Origin: an uncultured Atopobiaceae bacterium
Lineage (GTDB): Bacteria > Actinomycetota > Coriobacteriia > Coriobacteriales > Atopobiaceae
Direction: 5' to 3'
DNA: 8,834 nt
NCBI GenBank assembly: GCA_934792625.1
Contig: CAKVON010000023.1
Location: 1 to 8,834, forward strand
Position numbers and translations under genes: made by a program. Positions 8,040 to 8,834 of this stretch are shown in pieces. Position 1 is the stretch's first letter. The number at the start of each line of letters is the position of its first letter. Under the pieces are notes generated by a model that saw only the letters and a list, made by a program, of their open reading frames with translations, had not been told where the DNA came from and made no database searches.

Positions 8040-8450
8040 TCAGATGACGATGCCGTCACAGTGGTCGATCTCGTGCTGGATGATTTGGGCGACGTAGCCC
8101 TGGAAGAGCCTCTTGCGCGGGTGGAAGTCGGCGTCGAGATAACTGACCGTAATCGAGCGCCAGCGAGTTGTGGGGCGCTGGCCTGGCAGCGAGAGACACC
8201 CCTCCTGGGTCTGGTACTCGCCTGAGGACCTCTCGATGGTCGGGTTGAACATAAGCAGGGGAGTCCGTCCGTCCATGGCGACGATGACGCGCTTGCGCAC
8301 GCCGATCATGTTCGCGGCCATGCCGACGCACTCGTCCGCGTGGGCGGCGAGGGTGTCCAACAGGTCTTGTCCGACCTGGGCGTCGGCTGTCGTGGCGGGC
8401 TCGGAGGGCAAGCGGAGCATGAGCTCCGAGGTAACGATCGGACGAATCAT
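8040..8450 (-). CDS. def: peptide deformylase, short variant
   Basis: Metal hydrolase that removes the formyl group from the first methionine of new proteins. The 136 aa are short for the family (commonly about 150-200) and end right after the metal-binding helix. Motif 2, EGCLS, is at 83-87, with Cys85 as metal ligand. Motif 3, HEIDH, is at 126-130, supplying two His ligands and the catalytic Glu127. Motif 1 is altered: CVGMAANMIG at 41-50 stands where most enzymes have GxGLAAxQ, so Cys41 replaces the first Gly and Met48 replaces the oxyanion-stabilising Gln. All metal ligands are present, so it may well be active, perhaps as a second, divergent deformylase; this is inference. The ATG at 8450 has a strong TAAGGAG six bases upstream. 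Its product would act at the ribosome exit. Confidence 0.88.
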   Translation of the reverse strand: MIRPIVTSELMLRLPSEPATTADAQVGQDLLDTLAAHADECVGMAANMIGVRKRVIVAMDGRTPLLMFNPTIERSSGEYQTQEGCLSLPGQRPTTRWRSITVSYLDADFHPRKRLFQGYVAQIIQHEIDHCDGIVI

Positions 8451-8496
8451 GGCGGGCTCCTTAAGGCTCTTCGGCCGCGGTGCGGCAATTGCTCCA

Positions 8497-8525
8497 TCTA
8501 TATATAGGTCATGGACCGTTGGCCA
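8497..8525 (-). promoter_or_regulatory. candidate def promoter
   Basis: On the minus strand, TGGCCA (8520-8525, four of six matches to the -35 consensus) is followed after 17 bases by TATAGA (8497-8502, four of six to the -10 consensus). This gives a leader of about 40 nt before def. The -10 lies in the perfect palindrome CTATATATAG (8498-8507), so the site could also bind a regulator. Consensus matching only. Confidence 0.38.
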
Positions 8526-8834
8526 CCTTCATGCGCAAGGGGCCCTTCGGTCTATCTCTCATATATAGAGAGAAGGACGAGATCATTGCCTGCGCGCGGG
8601 TGCGAGGGTCGGGCATGTTCCCGAAGCGATGTCGTTCCATGGCGAGAAGGGTCGTGTGAAATCGCACGCGGAACGTGTAGCCAATCGCCAAGACAGTGTG
8701 TTCGTCCAGGTTGAACGGTTGCGAGCGAGAAGGTGAAAGGTTCAAAAGGCGCATTAGATATGAAGGAAGTGTGAACATCGGCCGATTCCTGGATCGCGCT
8801 TGCCAAGGGCGGCCCGGACGCGTAAATTAACTCC
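8526..8834. other. right-hand region without recognisable gene
   Basis: About 300 bases with lower G+C than the rest. Short open frames exist on the minus strand (8509-8778 and 8552-8806, the latter from a TTG), but their translations show no known domain, no hydrophobic segments and no good ribosome binding site, and they overlap each other. Visible structure: an inverted repeat TCTCTC-N7-GAGAGA with an ATATATA centre at 8555-8573, and TTGAAC/GTTCAA arms at 8711-8716 and 8740-8745. A weak plus-strand promoter-like pair lies near 8733-8760. The stretch may be upstream control for def and for a gene beyond the edge, or a decayed gene. Confidence 0.4.

Noticed and set aside
8509..8806. Two minus-strand frames of 84 and 89 codons upstream of def
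   Set aside because: They overlap each other in different frames and lack ribosome binding sites and recognisable motifs; no basis to choose either as a gene.

Overview
The window is GC-rich (roughly two thirds G+C by eye), has strong purine-rich Shine-Dalgarno sequences and short gaps, and carries a plain bacterial chromosomal locus. Composition, the medium-form threonine ammonia-lyase, the short peptide deformylase and the gene order would fit a high-GC actinobacterium such as a member of the Coriobacteriia (Olsenella/Collinsella-like). That placement is a guess from general resemblance and was not tested by any search.

Layout. From 6050 down to the left edge, everything reads leftward on the minus strand and belongs to isoleucine/valine synthesis: ilvA (4830-6050), a 382-bp regulatory gap, then ilvD (2783-4447), ilvB (918-2786), ilvN (439-921) and the first 122 codons of ilvC (1-367, cut by the window edge). 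ilvD/ilvB and ilvB/ilvN each overlap by the four bases ATGA; ilvN and ilvC are 71 bp apart. IlvA makes 2-oxobutanoate from threonine. IlvB+IlvN condense pyruvate with pyruvate or 2-oxobutanoate, IlvC isomerises and reduces the product, and IlvD dehydrates it to the 2-oxo acids that are precursors of valine, leucine and isoleucine. No transaminase or leu gene is in view.

The ilvA-ilvD gap is the most informative non-coding stretch. It holds a 13-bp hairpin just after ilvA, a promoter-like pair, a perfect 7-5-7 dyad overlapping the proposed -10 box, and about 280 nt of GC-rich leader with several hairpins before the ilvD ribosome binding site. No leader peptide rich in branched-chain codons and no T-box core was found.

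Right of ilvA, a divergent gap with a direct repeat leads to a plus-strand gene for a stand-alone ABC ATPase of the ModF/YlmA type (6191-6991). It converges on a minus-strand monoacylglycerol-lipase-like alpha/beta hydrolase (7053-7877), with a 14-bp hairpin between them. Next comes a short, slightly atypical peptide deformylase (8040-8450, minus). The last 384 bp contain a probable def promoter, two AT-rich dyads and no recognisable gene.

I see no mobile element, CRISPR, RNA gene or defence system. I do not think the window holds a new multi-gene system. The points worth a second look are the regulatory architecture before ilvD and the variant active-site motif of the deformylase.
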